From Mycolicibacterium sp. CR10 (GTDB lineage: Bacteria > Actinomycetota > Actinomycetes > Mycobacteriales > Mycobacteriaceae): DNA of 64,000 nt. Made by a program: the position numbers and the translations under genes. Below, piece by piece: positions 21,205-29,861 of the stretch. How positions within the stretch are numbered: the first letter of the stretch is position 1; each line of letters opens with the position of its first letter. The stretch lies in NCBI RefSeq assembly GCF_005222675.1, contig NZ_STGE01000068.1:1-64000 (forward strand), read 5' to 3'. The notes beneath the pieces are model-generated. The model worked only from the letters and a program-made list of their open reading frames with translations, did no database searches and was not told the origin of the DNA.

Positions 21205-22398
21205 GTGACGCCGCTATCGCAGGTTGCCCCCACCTCTGACCACGTCGTCGGACTGGCCCGCGGGTTGCGCGATCTGGTGCGCGCCGAGGCCACCGAATCC
21301 GAACAGAACCGCACCATGACATCGGCGATCGTCGACGCGATGTGGTCCTCCGGTCTGATGTCGGCCTTCAATCCGGTCGACGCGGGCGGACTCGAGCCGT
21401 CGTTCGCCGAGATGATCGAGACCTGGATCGAAATGGCTTGGCAGGACGGGTCATTCGGATGGGTGGGCATCGCCAACCTACCCTCCGCGTTCGCCGCGGC
21501 GACGTATCTGCCCGACGACGGCTTCGCGGAGGTCTTCAGCGCCCACGACAACCGCGTCACCATGGGCGGGCAGTTCTTCCCCAACGGCCAGGGCGTGGCC
21601 GTCGACGGCGGCTACCAACTGAGCGGAGCGTGGAGTTTCGGGTCGGGCACCGGCCACGCCGAGTATGTGGCGGCAGGGTTCCTACCGATGGTCGGCGGGG
21701 AGATGCAGTGGGTCAGCGAGGGCGTGCCGGATATGCAGATCGCCGTCGTGCCGCGCGCCGATGTCACGTTCAATGACGGCTGGCACGTCCAGGGGCTCAA
21801 GGGGACCGGCTCCTACGACTACGCCATGCAGGACGTCTTCGTTCCACACCGCCGCACGTTCGCACTGTTCACCCGCGAGCCCTGTCGAGGCAGTTCACCG
21901 GCGAGCAGGATGGGCATGATGCCGGTGACGGCCGCCGGACACGCGGCGTGGGCGCTCGGTGTCGCCAAGAGCATGCTCGACGATGTGGCCGACCTGGCCG
22001 CGACGAAGTTCCGGATGAGCGACATGGCGGCGTTGGCCACCCGGCCCACGTTCCAGAAGGGCCTGGCACACCACGTCGCGGCGTGGCGGGCGGCCCGGCT
22101 GCTCGTCCTCGATGCGTTCGGCACCGCCGAAGCGGCCGTCGACGCGGGGGAGGAGCTCACCCCGACCCATCGCGCCGACATGCGGGTCGCCGCCGTGTTC
22201 GCCACCGACACCGCGCGTAACTGCGCCGAATGGGCGCACCTCGCCGCGGGCACCAGCGCGATCCGTGAGGGCAGCCGTCTCGAGCGGGCGTTCCGCGACA
22301 TCGACACGGGAACCCAGCACGCCTTCATCAGCGAGAAGGTGGCGATCGACGCCGCGCAGGTCTGGCTGGGCATCGTCGAGGACCAGTTCGGCCTCTAG
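21205..22398 (+). CDS. Acyl-CoA dehydrogenase-fold flavoprotein (possible hydroxylase)
   Basis: A 397-residue protein with the acyl-CoA dehydrogenase fold. It resembles the flavin-dependent hydroxylase branch (HsaA-like): YQLSGAWSFGSGTGHAEYVAAG near residue 138 and WHVQGLKGTGSYDYAMQDVFVP near 195 are its hallmark strands. The catalytic Glu of true dehydrogenases is not obvious, which favours a mono-oxygenase or unknown reaction. It would then need a separate flavin reductase, and none is next to it. It follows the DUF7159-like gene by 17 nt but has its own -10 element. Confidence 0.75.
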   Translation: MTPLSQVAPTSDHVVGLARGLRDLVRAEATESEQNRTMTSAIVDAMWSSGLMSAFNPVDAGGLEPSFAEMIETWIEMAWQDGSFGWVGIANLPSAFAAATYLPDDGFAEVFSAHDNRVTMGGQFFPNGQGVAVDGGYQLSGAWSFGSGTGHAEYVAAGFLPMVGGEMQWVSEGVPDMQIAVVPRADVTFNDGWHVQGLKGTGSYDYAMQDVFVPHRRTFALFTREPCRGSSPASRMGMMPVTAAGHAAWALGVAKSMLDDVADLAATKFRMSDMAALATRPTFQKGLAHHVAAWRAARLLVLDAFGTAEAAVDAGEELTPTHRADMRVAAVFATDTARNCAEWAHLAAGTSAIREGSRLERAFRDIDTGTQHAFISEKVAIDAAQVWLGIVEDQFGL

Positions 22399-22443
22399 CC
22401 GGAACCCGGCCCCGAGAGCGGCCGCGCCGGCAACCCCGTCGGA

Positions 22444-22530
22444 GCCCTCGCAGCGAGATCGACGTGAGGGTCGTGATTCCTCGACGTGGCCCCCTTTTGG
22501 CAGCCATGGTGTCGATCTCGGCCCGAGGGC
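22444..22530. repeat. Long two-step inverted repeat
   Basis: CGAGATCGAC (22454-22463) pairs exactly with GTCGATCTCG (22511-22520), and GCCCTCG (22444-22450) pairs with CGAGGGC (22524-22530). A 3-nt internal loop separates the two stems on each side, and the apical loop is 47 nt. It lies in a 281-bp region with no gene (22399-22679). Confidence 0.7.
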
Positions 22531-22615
22531 CGCAGAGCCGACCGCTTCACCCGATGGCGGCTGAGAGGCGGTGAGCCCGACTCATACCAGGATCCGTCGA
22601 CTGCGACGAATGGAG

Positions 22616-22646
22616 TTGACCGTCGGGCCCGGTCGTTATATATGCT
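22616..22646 (+). promoter_or_regulatory. SigA-like promoter
   Basis: TTGACC at 22616-22621 is followed by an AT-rich block with TATATG at 22639-22644 (17-nt spacer) and TATGCT at 22641-22646. The leader to the small secreted gene is about 27 nt. Confidence 0.5.
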
Positions 22647-22679
22647 AATTATCCGGACCCGGTTTCCAGGAGTGATGTG

Positions 22680-22958
22680 ATGACCTTGATCAAGACCGCG
22701 CTGTCTGCCGTCGTGCTCGCGGGTGGACTGGCCGCCGGGATGCTGGCCTCCGGCGTCGCCCCGGCGGGTGCGCAACCGCCTCCGCCGCCAGCGCCCACGC
22801 AAGGCGAGATCCCGCCCGCGTGGGCCCCGCCCAAGCCCAACGAGTTCTGGAACGGGCAGCCGGTGGTGTGGTACTCGGGCTGGGGCGGACGTTGGGGCGT
22901 GTGGATCAACGGCGGCTTCATCCCGCTGTCGTCCAATCCGGTGACCGGCGGCGGCTGA
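22680..22958 (+). CDS. Small secreted Pro/Trp-rich protein
   Basis: A 92-residue precursor with a classical signal peptide of about 31 residues ending APAGA-Q. The mature peptide is a PPPPP stretch followed by a Trp/Gly-rich segment (GQPVVWYSGWGGRWGVWINGGF). No cysteines or catalytic residues are seen. The ATG at 22680 has AGGAG at 22668-22672, 7 nt away; a GTG directly before it is less well placed. Function unknown. Confidence 0.7.
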   Translation: MTLIKTALSAVVLAGGLAAGMLASGVAPAGAQPPPPPAPTQGEIPPAWAPPKPNEFWNGQPVVWYSGWGGRWGVWINGGFIPLSSNPVTGGG

Positions 22959-22999
22959 TCCCCGCACACGTGGGCTGTCAGAAACGTGTAGCTGCGCTA

Positions 23000-23005
23000 T
23001 ATAGT
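23000..23005 (+). promoter_or_regulatory. -10 element for the DUF5078-like gene
   Basis: TATAGT inside the palindrome CTATATAG (22997-23004), which is framed by CTGC and GCAG. Transcription would start near 23012, 29 nt before the ATG. Confidence 0.35.
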
Positions 23006-23040
23006 TGCAGAACCGAACTTAACGACTGAGGCAGGTAACG

Positions 23041-23511
23041 ATGACTGGACTGGTGGGTCGCGTCGCGCGGATGGGTTTTGCGTTCCTCGGAGCCGCGACG
23101 GTCGCCCTGAGCGCCGCCGGACCGGCTCTTGCCGACGCTACCGACGACTATCCGATCCCGCACAGGATCATCGTCACCACCTGTGATGTCGAGCAGTACA
23201 TGGCGGCGGCGCGGGACACCAGCCCCGTCTACTTCGAGCGGTACATGATCGACCGGAGCAACCGGCCTGCCGACGTCCAGCAGGCCGCCTTCGACCGCAT
23301 CCACTGGTTCTTCTCGCTCGATCCGGTGGGACGGCGCCAGTACTCCGAGAACACCGCGACCAACGTCTACTACGAGCAAGTGGCGACCCGCTGGGGCAAC
23401 TGGGCCAAGCTCTTCTTCAACAACAAGGGCGTCGTGGCCCACGCCACCGACGTCTGCATGAACTACCCCCGCGGCGATATGTCCCTGTGGGCGTGGCCCG
23501 TCGCGAGGTAG
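23041..23511 (+). CDS. Secreted DUF5078-like protein
   Basis: A 156-residue exported protein with a signal peptide ending near residue 31 (AGPALA-DA). The mature part has only two cysteines (TTCDVE and DVCMNY), probably a disulfide, and many Tyr and Trp residues. It resembles mycobacterial secreted proteins annotated DUF5078, from memory. It faces the methyltransferase/mmpL cluster convergently. Function unknown. Confidence 0.65.
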   Translation: MTGLVGRVARMGFAFLGAATVALSAAGPALADATDDYPIPHRIIVTTCDVEQYMAAARDTSPVYFERYMIDRSNRPADVQQAAFDRIHWFFSLDPVGRRQYSENTATNVYYEQVATRWGNWAKLFFNNKGVVAHATDVCMNYPRGDMSLWAWPVAR

Positions 23512-23547
23512 TCGGCATCGCCCGAACTCCTTGAGCGGGGCGATATT

Positions 23548-24198
23548 TCAGGATTTGACGGATTTGACGCCGACGGTGATGAGGTCGGACACCAGCTGCG
23601 CCCAGGCGGGTCGGCGCACGCGGTGCTGGTCGTCGACGGTGAATCCGGCATCGGTGAACAGCGTGCGCATCTCCGCCGGATCTGGGGCGTGCGACGGATT
23701 CAGTCGGTTCGCCGACAGCCACTGCAACGGAAGAATCGCCATGCTCTGCCGTGGACTCAGCGTTGCCACCGCCGTGAACCCTCCCGGCGAGAGCACCCGA
23801 TGGAACTCGCGCAGCGCGGCCGGCTGATTGAACCAGTGGAAGGCCGACGTCGTGACCACCGCGTCGAGGCTTTCATCGTCGAAGGGCAACTTCTCGGCGG
23901 GGGCGGTCACCCACTGGACCGAGGCGGACCGGCGCGCGGCCTGCGCCAGCATCCCTTCGGACAGGTCGACGCCGAACACCGCGTCCGGTCGCACCTCGCG
24001 TGCAATGCGGTCGGCCAGAATTCCCGTGCCGCAGCCGATGTCGGCGACCCGGCGGGACGCGTGGGACGTCAGCAGCGCGATCATCTCGTCCTGCGCCGGG
24101 CGATACACCCAGCGCTGAACGACATCGGTGTCGTAGATCGGGGCGGCGAAGCCCCAGAACCCGGTGACCGCCTCGTTGAACTGTCTGCGCGTGGCCAC
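23548..24198 (-). CDS. Class I SAM-dependent methyltransferase
   Basis: A 216-residue soluble methyltransferase. Motif I is VADIGCGTGILADRIA near residue 48. The acidic loop VFGVDLSEGM follows, and LDAVVTTSAFHWF matches motif IV of the UbiE/Methyltransf_11 type. The GTG at 24198 is 14 nt after the DUF732 stop; longer versions run into that gene. It is last in the mmpS-mmpL-DUF732 gene string, so it may methylate a lipid or siderophore that the transporter handles. That link is inference. Confidence 0.82.
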   Translation of the reverse strand: MATRRQFNEAVTGFWGFAAPIYDTDVVQRWVYRPAQDEMIALLTSHASRRVADIGCGTGILADRIAREVRPDAVFGVDLSEGMLAQAARRSASVQWVTAPAEKLPFDDESLDAVVTTSAFHWFNQPAALREFHRVLSPGGFTAVATLSPRQSMAILPLQWLSANRLNPSHAPDPAEMRTLFTDAGFTVDDQHRVRRPAWAQLVSDLITVGVKSVKS

Positions 24199-24212
24199 GT
24201 CCTGCCGCCGCG

Positions 24213-24551
24213 TTACTGGTGCGGCGCTTGGTCGAGAATCGGCAACTTCTCGGGGCAGTAGGTGCGCAGGCCGGCGGCGACGAATTGGTACGCCTGATCG
24301 GTGGTCGCGTCCTTGTCCAGCTGGTTGTGCACGAACTTGGCAGACGCGAACAGATCGGGATCGACGTTCGTGTACAGCCGCTTGCACATGATCTTGCCGA
24401 TCCAGGCGTTGTAGTCCTTCGGACCGTAGATGCCGTACGTGTGCAGCTCGTTGGCGAAGTTCGTATCCGGGTCGGCTGCCGCCGTGGCTGCTGTACCCAG
24501 CGCCCCGAGGGCCATAGCCGCCGCGGCGGCACTGATCAGAATCCGCTTCAC
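24213..24551 (-). CDS. DUF732 secreted protein
   Basis: A 112-residue precursor with a signal peptide ending near ATAAA-DP. The mature domain (LHTYGIYGPKDYNAWIGKIMCKRL and FVAAGLRTYCPEKLP, two cysteines) is the mycobacterial DUF732 fold, a small helical secreted domain. Its GTG start (24549-24551) overlaps the mmpL stop, and AAGGAG lies 7 nt upstream. The coupling to mmpL suggests it works with the transporter in the periplasm. Confidence 0.85.
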   Translation of the reverse strand: MKRILISAAAAAMALGALGTAATAAADPDTNFANELHTYGIYGPKDYNAWIGKIMCKRLYTNVDPDLFASAKFVHNQLDKDATTDQAYQFVAAGLRTYCPEKLPILDQAPHQ

Positions 24552-27451
24552 GTTCTCACTCCTTCTGCCGGATCGCTTTGCAGCCCACCAGGTCTCGGCC
24601 ACGGTGACGGAACAGGCCGCTTGCGCACCCGCTGCGGCCACCAGAACCACGGTCCCATCAGCGCGGCGAGCGACGGGGTCATGAACGCACGGATCACGAG
24701 GGTGTCGAACAACAGACCCAGACCGATCGTCGTACCGACCTGCCCGATGACGGTCAGCTCACTGACCGACATCGACATCATCGTAAAGGCGAACACCAGT
24801 CCAGCGGCGGTGACCACAGAGCCGCTGCCGCCCATCGCGCGGATGATCCCCGTCCCGATGCCCGCGTGTATCTCCTCTTTGAGCCGGGACACCAGAAGCA
24901 GGTTGTAGTCGGCGCCGACGGCCAGCAGGATGATCACCGCCATCGCCAGCACCATCCAGTGCAGCTCGATGCCGAGGATGTGCTGCCAGAACAGCACCGA
25001 CAGGCCGAACGACGCACCGAGTGAGATCACCACCGTGCCGACGATGACCGCCGAGGCCACGACGGCACGCGTGATGATCAACATGATGATGAAGATCAGG
25101 GCCAGCGCGGCGATCCCGGCGATCAACAGGTCGTAGTTGTTGCCGTCCTGCATGTCCTTGAACGTGGCCGCGGTACCGCCGAGATAGACCTTTGCGCCTT
25201 CCAGCGGCGTGCCCTTGATGGCCTCCTTGGCCGCAGTCTTGATCGCGTCGATCTTCGCCACGCCCTCGGGACTCAAGGGGTCACCCTCGTGGGAGATCAT
25301 GAAGCGCACGGCGTGGCCATCCGGCGATAGGAACTGCTCCAGACCCCGCTGGAAGTCCTTGTTGTCGAAGATGTCCGGCGGTAGGTAGAACGAGTCGTCG
25401 TTCATCGAGTCGTCGAACGCCTCGCCCATGGCGTCCGCGTCCTCGGACATCGCCGCCATCTGATCCTGCTGACCCTTCTGACTCTGATACATCGTCAGCA
25501 TCATGGTCTTCATGGTCTTCATGGTCGAGATCATCTCGGGCATCAACGCGACCATCTGAGGCATCAACGTGTCGAGCTTCTTCATCTCCGGCACAAGCTC
25601 TTTGATGTCGTCGGTCATCACATTGATGCCGTCGAGGGTGTCGAACACCGACCGCAGCGCCCAGCACACCGGGATGTCGTAGCAGTGGGGTTCCCAGTAG
25701 AAGTAGTTGCGGATGGGCCGGAAGAAGTCGTCGAAGTTCGCGATGCTGTCGCGAAGCGCTTCGATGTCGACGACCATGCCCTCCATCTTCGTCACCATGT
25801 TGTGGGTGATCTCAGACATCTGCTTGGTCAGGCCGGCCATCTTCTCCATCGTCGCGATGGTGTTGTTCATCTCGTCGGCCTGGACCAGCATGTCGGCCAT
25901 CCGGTCCTGCATGTACTTCTCGTTGAGCCGCTGGGTGGTGCCCTGCATGCTCATCTGGAACGGAATCGACGTGTGCTTGATCGGTTTGCCGTCCGGCCGT
26001 GTAATCGCCTGCACGCGGGCGATTCCCGGAACCCGGAAGACCGCCTTGGCGATCTTGTCGATCACCAGGAAGTCCGCCGAGTTACGGAGGTCGTGGTCGC
26101 TTTCGATCATCAGCAGTTCCGGGTTCATCCGGGCCTGGGAGAAGTGCCGGTCCGCGGCCGCATAACCCTCCTGGGCCGGCAGGTCGGCGGGCAGATAGTC
26201 GCGGTCGTTGTAATTCGTCTTGTAGCCCGGCAGGGTCAGCAGGCCCACCATCGACAGTGCGATCGTGCCGATCAGGATCGGGCCCGGCCACCGAACCACT
26301 GCGGCACCGATCTTGCGCCAACCGCGAACGCGCATCGACCGTTTGGGCTCGAGCAGGCCGAAGCGGGTCAGGACCGCGATAACGGCGGTCATCAGGATGA
26401 CGCCGGCCAACACCACCACGACCATGCCGATGGCCAGCGGAACACCGAGGGTCTGGAAGTACGGAAGCCTGGTGAAGCTCAGGCAGAACGTCGCGCCGGC
26501 GATGGTCAGGCCCGAGCCCAGCACCACGTGCGCGGTGCCGTGGAACATCGTGTAGAAGGCGGTTTCTTTGTCCTCGCCCGCGCCTCGGGCCTCCTGATAT
26601 CTGCCTATCAGAAATATGGCGTAATCCGTTGCCGCGGCTATCGCGAGGGTCACCAGGAGGTTGGTGGCGAACGTCGAGAGGCCGATGATCTCGTGATAGC
26701 CCAGGAACGCGACCACACCGCGCGCGGCCGCCAGCGACAGCACGACCACCACCAGCGTGATCAGCACCGTGACGATGGACCGGTAGACGAGCAGCAACAT
26801 GACGATGATGACGGTGAACGTCGCCAACTCGATCATGGTCATGCTGCGGTCGCTGGCGATGTGCTGGTCGGCGGCGAGCGCTGCGGGCCCGGTGACGTAG
26901 GCCTTGACCCCCGGCGGAGGCGAGAGACCGCTGATGATGCCCTGCACGGATTCCACCGACTCATTGGCCAGTGACTCGCCCTGATTGCCGGCCAACTTCA
27001 CCTGGACGTAGGCGGCCAGACCGTCGTTGCTCTGCGAGCCCGCGGCAGTGAGCGGGTCGCTCCAGAAATCCTGCACGGACTGCACATGAGCGGTGTCGGC
27101 CCTGAGCTTTTCGACCATCTGGTCGTACCAGGCGTGTGCCTCGTCGCCGAGCGGCTCCTGGCCCTCGAGCACGATCATGACCGAACTGTCGGAGTCGCCC
27201 TCCTCGAAGAGCTCGCCGACCTTCTTCATCGAGATCATCGACGGGGCGTCGTCGGGGCTCATCGACACCGCCTGCATCCGCCCGACTTCTTCCAGCTGCG
27301 GGACGATGACGTTGAGGACGACGATGAGCGCGATCCAGGCGAGGATGATCGGGACCGCGAAGGTGCGGATCATCCTGGGCAAGAACGTGCGGGACGGTTC
27401 CTTGGCGGGCGGGAATGCGTCGGTGTCGGCGTCGCGGACTGGCGCGCTCAT
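24548..27451 (-). CDS. mmpL: MmpL4/5-type RND lipid or siderophore exporter
   Basis: A 967-residue RND transporter. One membrane helix near residue 30 is followed by a periplasmic domain, five to six helices near 200-390 (with the FATNLLVTLAIAAATDYAIFLIGRY proton-relay segment), a second periplasmic domain and a final helix bundle with GADYNLLLVSRLKEE. The second periplasmic domain has the long Met-rich coiled-coil insertion (about 485-680) with two cysteines in CYDIPVC near its tip, as in MmpL4/MmpL5. Substrates of that group are siderophores, glycopeptidolipids or drugs. It is coupled to mmpS by ATGA. Confidence 0.93.
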   Translation of the reverse strand: MSAPVRDADTDAFPPAKEPSRTFLPRMIRTFAVPIILAWIALIVVLNVIVPQLEEVGRMQAVSMSPDDAPSMISMKKVGELFEEGDSDSSVMIVLEGQEPLGDEAHAWYDQMVEKLRADTAHVQSVQDFWSDPLTAAGSQSNDGLAAYVQVKLAGNQGESLANESVESVQGIISGLSPPPGVKAYVTGPAALAADQHIASDRSMTMIELATFTVIIVMLLLVYRSIVTVLITLVVVVLSLAAARGVVAFLGYHEIIGLSTFATNLLVTLAIAAATDYAIFLIGRYQEARGAGEDKETAFYTMFHGTAHVVLGSGLTIAGATFCLSFTRLPYFQTLGVPLAIGMVVVVLAGVILMTAVIAVLTRFGLLEPKRSMRVRGWRKIGAAVVRWPGPILIGTIALSMVGLLTLPGYKTNYNDRDYLPADLPAQEGYAAADRHFSQARMNPELLMIESDHDLRNSADFLVIDKIAKAVFRVPGIARVQAITRPDGKPIKHTSIPFQMSMQGTTQRLNEKYMQDRMADMLVQADEMNNTIATMEKMAGLTKQMSEITHNMVTKMEGMVVDIEALRDSIANFDDFFRPIRNYFYWEPHCYDIPVCWALRSVFDTLDGINVMTDDIKELVPEMKKLDTLMPQMVALMPEMISTMKTMKTMMLTMYQSQKGQQDQMAAMSEDADAMGEAFDDSMNDDSFYLPPDIFDNKDFQRGLEQFLSPDGHAVRFMISHEGDPLSPEGVAKIDAIKTAAKEAIKGTPLEGAKVYLGGTAATFKDMQDGNNYDLLIAGIAALALIFIIMLIITRAVVASAVIVGTVVISLGASFGLSVLFWQHILGIELHWMVLAMAVIILLAVGADYNLLLVSRLKEEIHAGIGTGIIRAMGGSGSVVTAAGLVFAFTMMSMSVSELTVIGQVGTTIGLGLLFDTLVIRAFMTPSLAALMGPWFWWPQRVRKRPVPSPWPRPGGLQSDPAEGVRT

Positions 27452-27873
27452 GCGGACTTCACGAAGCAGAAGGTCTGGGCGTTCAAGCCGTCCGTCGTCC
27501 TCTCATCCTTCAACTCGTCGTCGACGAAGATGCGGCACGTGATGGTCCCGCCGTCGCCCTGAGCGACGATGTTGGGCGCGGCCGACGGCTCGGTGGTGCT
27601 GAGAAGGAGCGACCAGGGCAGCGCCGCACCGTCGACGCGCTGCGGTTTGGCGTCCAGATCCAGGTAGTTGATGTCGGCGTAGCTGCCGGTGCCCGAGATC
27701 TCGTAGCGAACTTCCTTGGGGTCGAACGGTTCGGGCAGATCGGCGAAGTTTCGCGGAGTCTCGATGATGCCCTCGGACCCGAAGAACGTCCGGATCCGCG
27801 CCACGGTCAGGCCGGCAACCACGACGACGAACACGATGAGCAGGGGGAGCCAGACCTTTTTGGCGAGACCCAT
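27448..27873 (-). CDS. mmpS: MmpS-family membrane accessory protein
   Basis: A 141-residue partner of the RND transporter. One N-terminal membrane helix (VWLPLLIVFVVVVAGLTVARI) is followed by a beta-rich periplasmic domain (VRYEISGTGSYADINYLD, two cysteines near the end). ATG at 27873 is used; a GTG directly before it (27876) is better spaced from the GGGAG ribosome site and is an equal alternative. The stop overlaps the mmpL start. First gene of the operon. Confidence 0.9.
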   Translation of the reverse strand: MGLAKKVWLPLLIVFVVVVAGLTVARIRTFFGSEGIIETPRNFADLPEPFDPKEVRYEISGTGSYADINYLDLDAKPQRVDGAALPWSLLLSTTEPSAAPNIVAQGDGGTITCRIFVDDELKDERTTDGLNAQTFCFVKSA

Positions 27874-27946
27874 CACGACTTCTGCTCCCGATCCTTGCCG
27901 ACCAATTTCGACCCTCTTGGATTCGATCTGATGTTCTGCCGATCTT

Positions 27947-27965
27947 AACTTAGCCCGTATAAGTT
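27947..27965. promoter_or_regulatory. Probable operator of the mmpS-mmpL operon
   Basis: AACTTA (27947-27952) and TAAGTT (27960-27965) form an inverted repeat with a 7-bp centre, about 75 bp upstream of mmpS. It does not fit the iron box known for mmpS4-L4. The rest of the 27877-28157 gap shows only a weak TTGACC-N18-TACACA pair (28060-28089) facing the P450 gene. Confidence 0.4.
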
Positions 27966-28157
27966 CCCACCCAGTCCACAGATTAGCCAACTATTTGTGG
28001 CGCTGCTAACTGCTGCCAGGCCAGTGCGGGCTGCATCACTCAAGTCATGGCGGAATCCCTTGACCGTCGGCCTAGCCCGCTGCTACACATAGCGGCAGCT
28101 GACATGCTGAGCGATCGCACAGGAGCTGGTGCGCGGTCGTCGCCGACGAGGAGTCTG

Positions 28158-29366
28158 ATGCCGGATCCGACCGCAGCCACGGCCACCGTGTACTACGACC
28201 CCTACGACGTCGGGATCACCGCCGACCCCTATCCCGTCTTCGCGCGTCTCCGCGACGAAGCGCCTCTCTACTACAACGAGCGCTACGACTTCTGGGCGCT
28301 GTCGCGCCACGCCGACGTCGAGAAAGCACTGTCGGACTGGGAGACGTTCTCCAACGCGCGCAGCGACATCCTGGAACTGGTCAAGTCGACGTTCGACATG
28401 CCCAGGGGCGTGATGATGTTCGAGGACCCGCCGGAGCACACGATGCTGCGCGGGCTGATGTCACGGGTGTTCACCCCACGCCGGATGGCCGAGATCGAGG
28501 ATCAGATCCGGCGGTACTGCGTGAATTGTCTCGACCCGCTCGTCGGCTCCGGCGGCTTCGACATCATCTCCGAGCTGGCCTCGATGATGCCGATGCGCGT
28601 CATCGGCATGCTCCTCGGAATTCCCGAGTCCGAGCAGGTCTCGGTGCGCGATGCCAACGACGCCAACCTTCGGACGAGGCCGGGCGCACCGATGAAGGTG
28701 GCCGACGCGACGAAGATCGCCGACGGCAGCATCTACGCCGACTACGTCGACTGGCGCGCGGCCAACCCGTCCGACGATCTGATGACCGCGCTGCTCAACG
28801 TCGAGTTCACCGACAGCAGCGGTGAACACCGCACGCTGACCCGCAAAGAGGTGCTGCACTACACACAGGTGGTCGCCGGGGCGGGCAACGAGACCACCGG
28901 TCGGCTGATCGGCTGGCTGGCCAAGGTGTTGGCCGAACATCCCGACCAGCGCCGCGAGATCGCCGAGGATCGGTCGCTGGTACTGCGGGCCGTCGACGAG
29001 ACACTGCGATTCGAGCCCACCGGCCCCCACGTCGCCCGCTACGTCGCCAGGGATTTCACCTACGGCGGCACCACGGTGCCCGCCGGGTCGGCGATGTTGC
29101 TTCTGTTCGGTGCGGCCAACCGGGACGAGCGGCGCTACCGCCTGCCCGACACGTTCGACATCCACCGCGACAACATCAGCCACCTCACCTTCGGCAAGGG
29201 TGTGCACTACTGCCTGGGCGCGAACCTGGCCCGGCTCGAAGGCCGAGTCGCGCTTGACGAGGTGCTCAACCGCTGGCCCGAATGGGAGATCGACTACGAC
29301 ACCGCGCGACTGGCCCCGACCTCCACGGTTCGCGGCTGGGAGCATCTGCGGATCCTGGTGGGCTGA
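28158..29366 (+). CDS. Cytochrome P450
   Basis: A 402-residue bacterial P450 unlike the one at 1811 in its motifs. It has the I-helix AGAGNETT near residue 239, ExxR in DETLRFE, and the heme loop FGKGVHYCLG near 344-353 with the cysteine near 351. The ATG at 28158 has GAGGAG 5 nt upstream, which decides it over an ATG at 28047. No redox partner is adjacent, so it must borrow a ferredoxin. It is followed after 24 nt by an SRPBCC protein. Confidence 0.93.
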   Translation: MPDPTAATATVYYDPYDVGITADPYPVFARLRDEAPLYYNERYDFWALSRHADVEKALSDWETFSNARSDILELVKSTFDMPRGVMMFEDPPEHTMLRGLMSRVFTPRRMAEIEDQIRRYCVNCLDPLVGSGGFDIISELASMMPMRVIGMLLGIPESEQVSVRDANDANLRTRPGAPMKVADATKIADGSIYADYVDWRAANPSDDLMTALLNVEFTDSSGEHRTLTRKEVLHYTQVVAGAGNETTGRLIGWLAKVLAEHPDQRREIAEDRSLVLRAVDETLRFEPTGPHVARYVARDFTYGGTTVPAGSAMLLLFGAANRDERRYRLPDTFDIHRDNISHLTFGKGVHYCLGANLARLEGRVALDEVLNRWPEWEIDYDTARLAPTSTVRGWEHLRILVG

Positions 29367-29377
29367 AACGTCCGGCG

Positions 29378-29383
29378 TATTCT
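29378..29383 (+). promoter_or_regulatory. Leaderless -10 element
   Basis: TATTCT ends 7 nt before the ATG at 29391. Confidence 0.5.
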
Positions 29384-29390
29384 TCGGCCG

Positions 29391-29855
29391 ATGAGCTGGT
29401 GGCTGAACCGCTCCGAGCACGAACTCACCGAAGTCGTGCCCGCCGCGCCCGACTCGGTGCAGGCGTTCTACGCCGACCTGGACAACCTCCGGCAGCTCCA
29501 TCCGTTGATCGTGTCGGTGCGCCGCGTCGCCCACACCGACACACCGGACGGCTATCGACGGACCTACCGGGTGCGTGATCGCATCCCACTTGGTCCGCTG
29601 GCCCTGCCGATCAGCTATCGCACCGAACTGCAGGTGCACCGCAGCGCAACCGCACCGCGTGTGGACGCCGACGCGCGGCAATTCCCGCGGATTCGCCTGG
29701 TCAGCACGGTGCACTTCGAACCGGTGGCGGCGGGCACCCGGCTCACCGAAGCGCTGACCATCACCGCGCCGCGTCCGCTGGCCGGCGTCACGACGCGCCA
29801 GGCACTCGCCGCGCACACCGAGATGCTCGCCGGGATTGCGCGCAGCTTCGGTTGA
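29391..29855 (+). CDS. SRPBCC (START-like) small-ligand protein
   Basis: A 154-residue protein of the polyketide-cyclase/START-like fold. VVPAAPDSVQAFYADLDNLRQLHPLI is the usual first helix, and the last helix TTRQALAAHTEMLAGIARSF closes a hydrophobic cavity. Such proteins bind lipids, or catalyse cyclisation or dehydration. It directly follows the P450 but has its own -10 element. The ligand is unknown. Confidence 0.75.
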   Translation: MSWWLNRSEHELTEVVPAAPDSVQAFYADLDNLRQLHPLIVSVRRVAHTDTPDGYRRTYRVRDRIPLGPLALPISYRTELQVHRSATAPRVDADARQFPRIRLVSTVHFEPVAAGTRLTEALTITAPRPLAGVTTRQALAAHTEMLAGIARSFG

Positions 29856-29861
29856 TCGAGG

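Noticed and set aside
24548..27960. Iron (IdeR) box for mmpS-mmpL
   Set aside because: I compared the TTAACTTAGCCC region with the IdeR consensus; too few positions match, and the clear feature is a different inverted repeat.
28047..28157. Longer N-terminus of the second P450 from the ATG at 28047
   Set aside because: The ATG at 28158 has a strong GAGGAG ribosome site and begins where P450 similarity begins.
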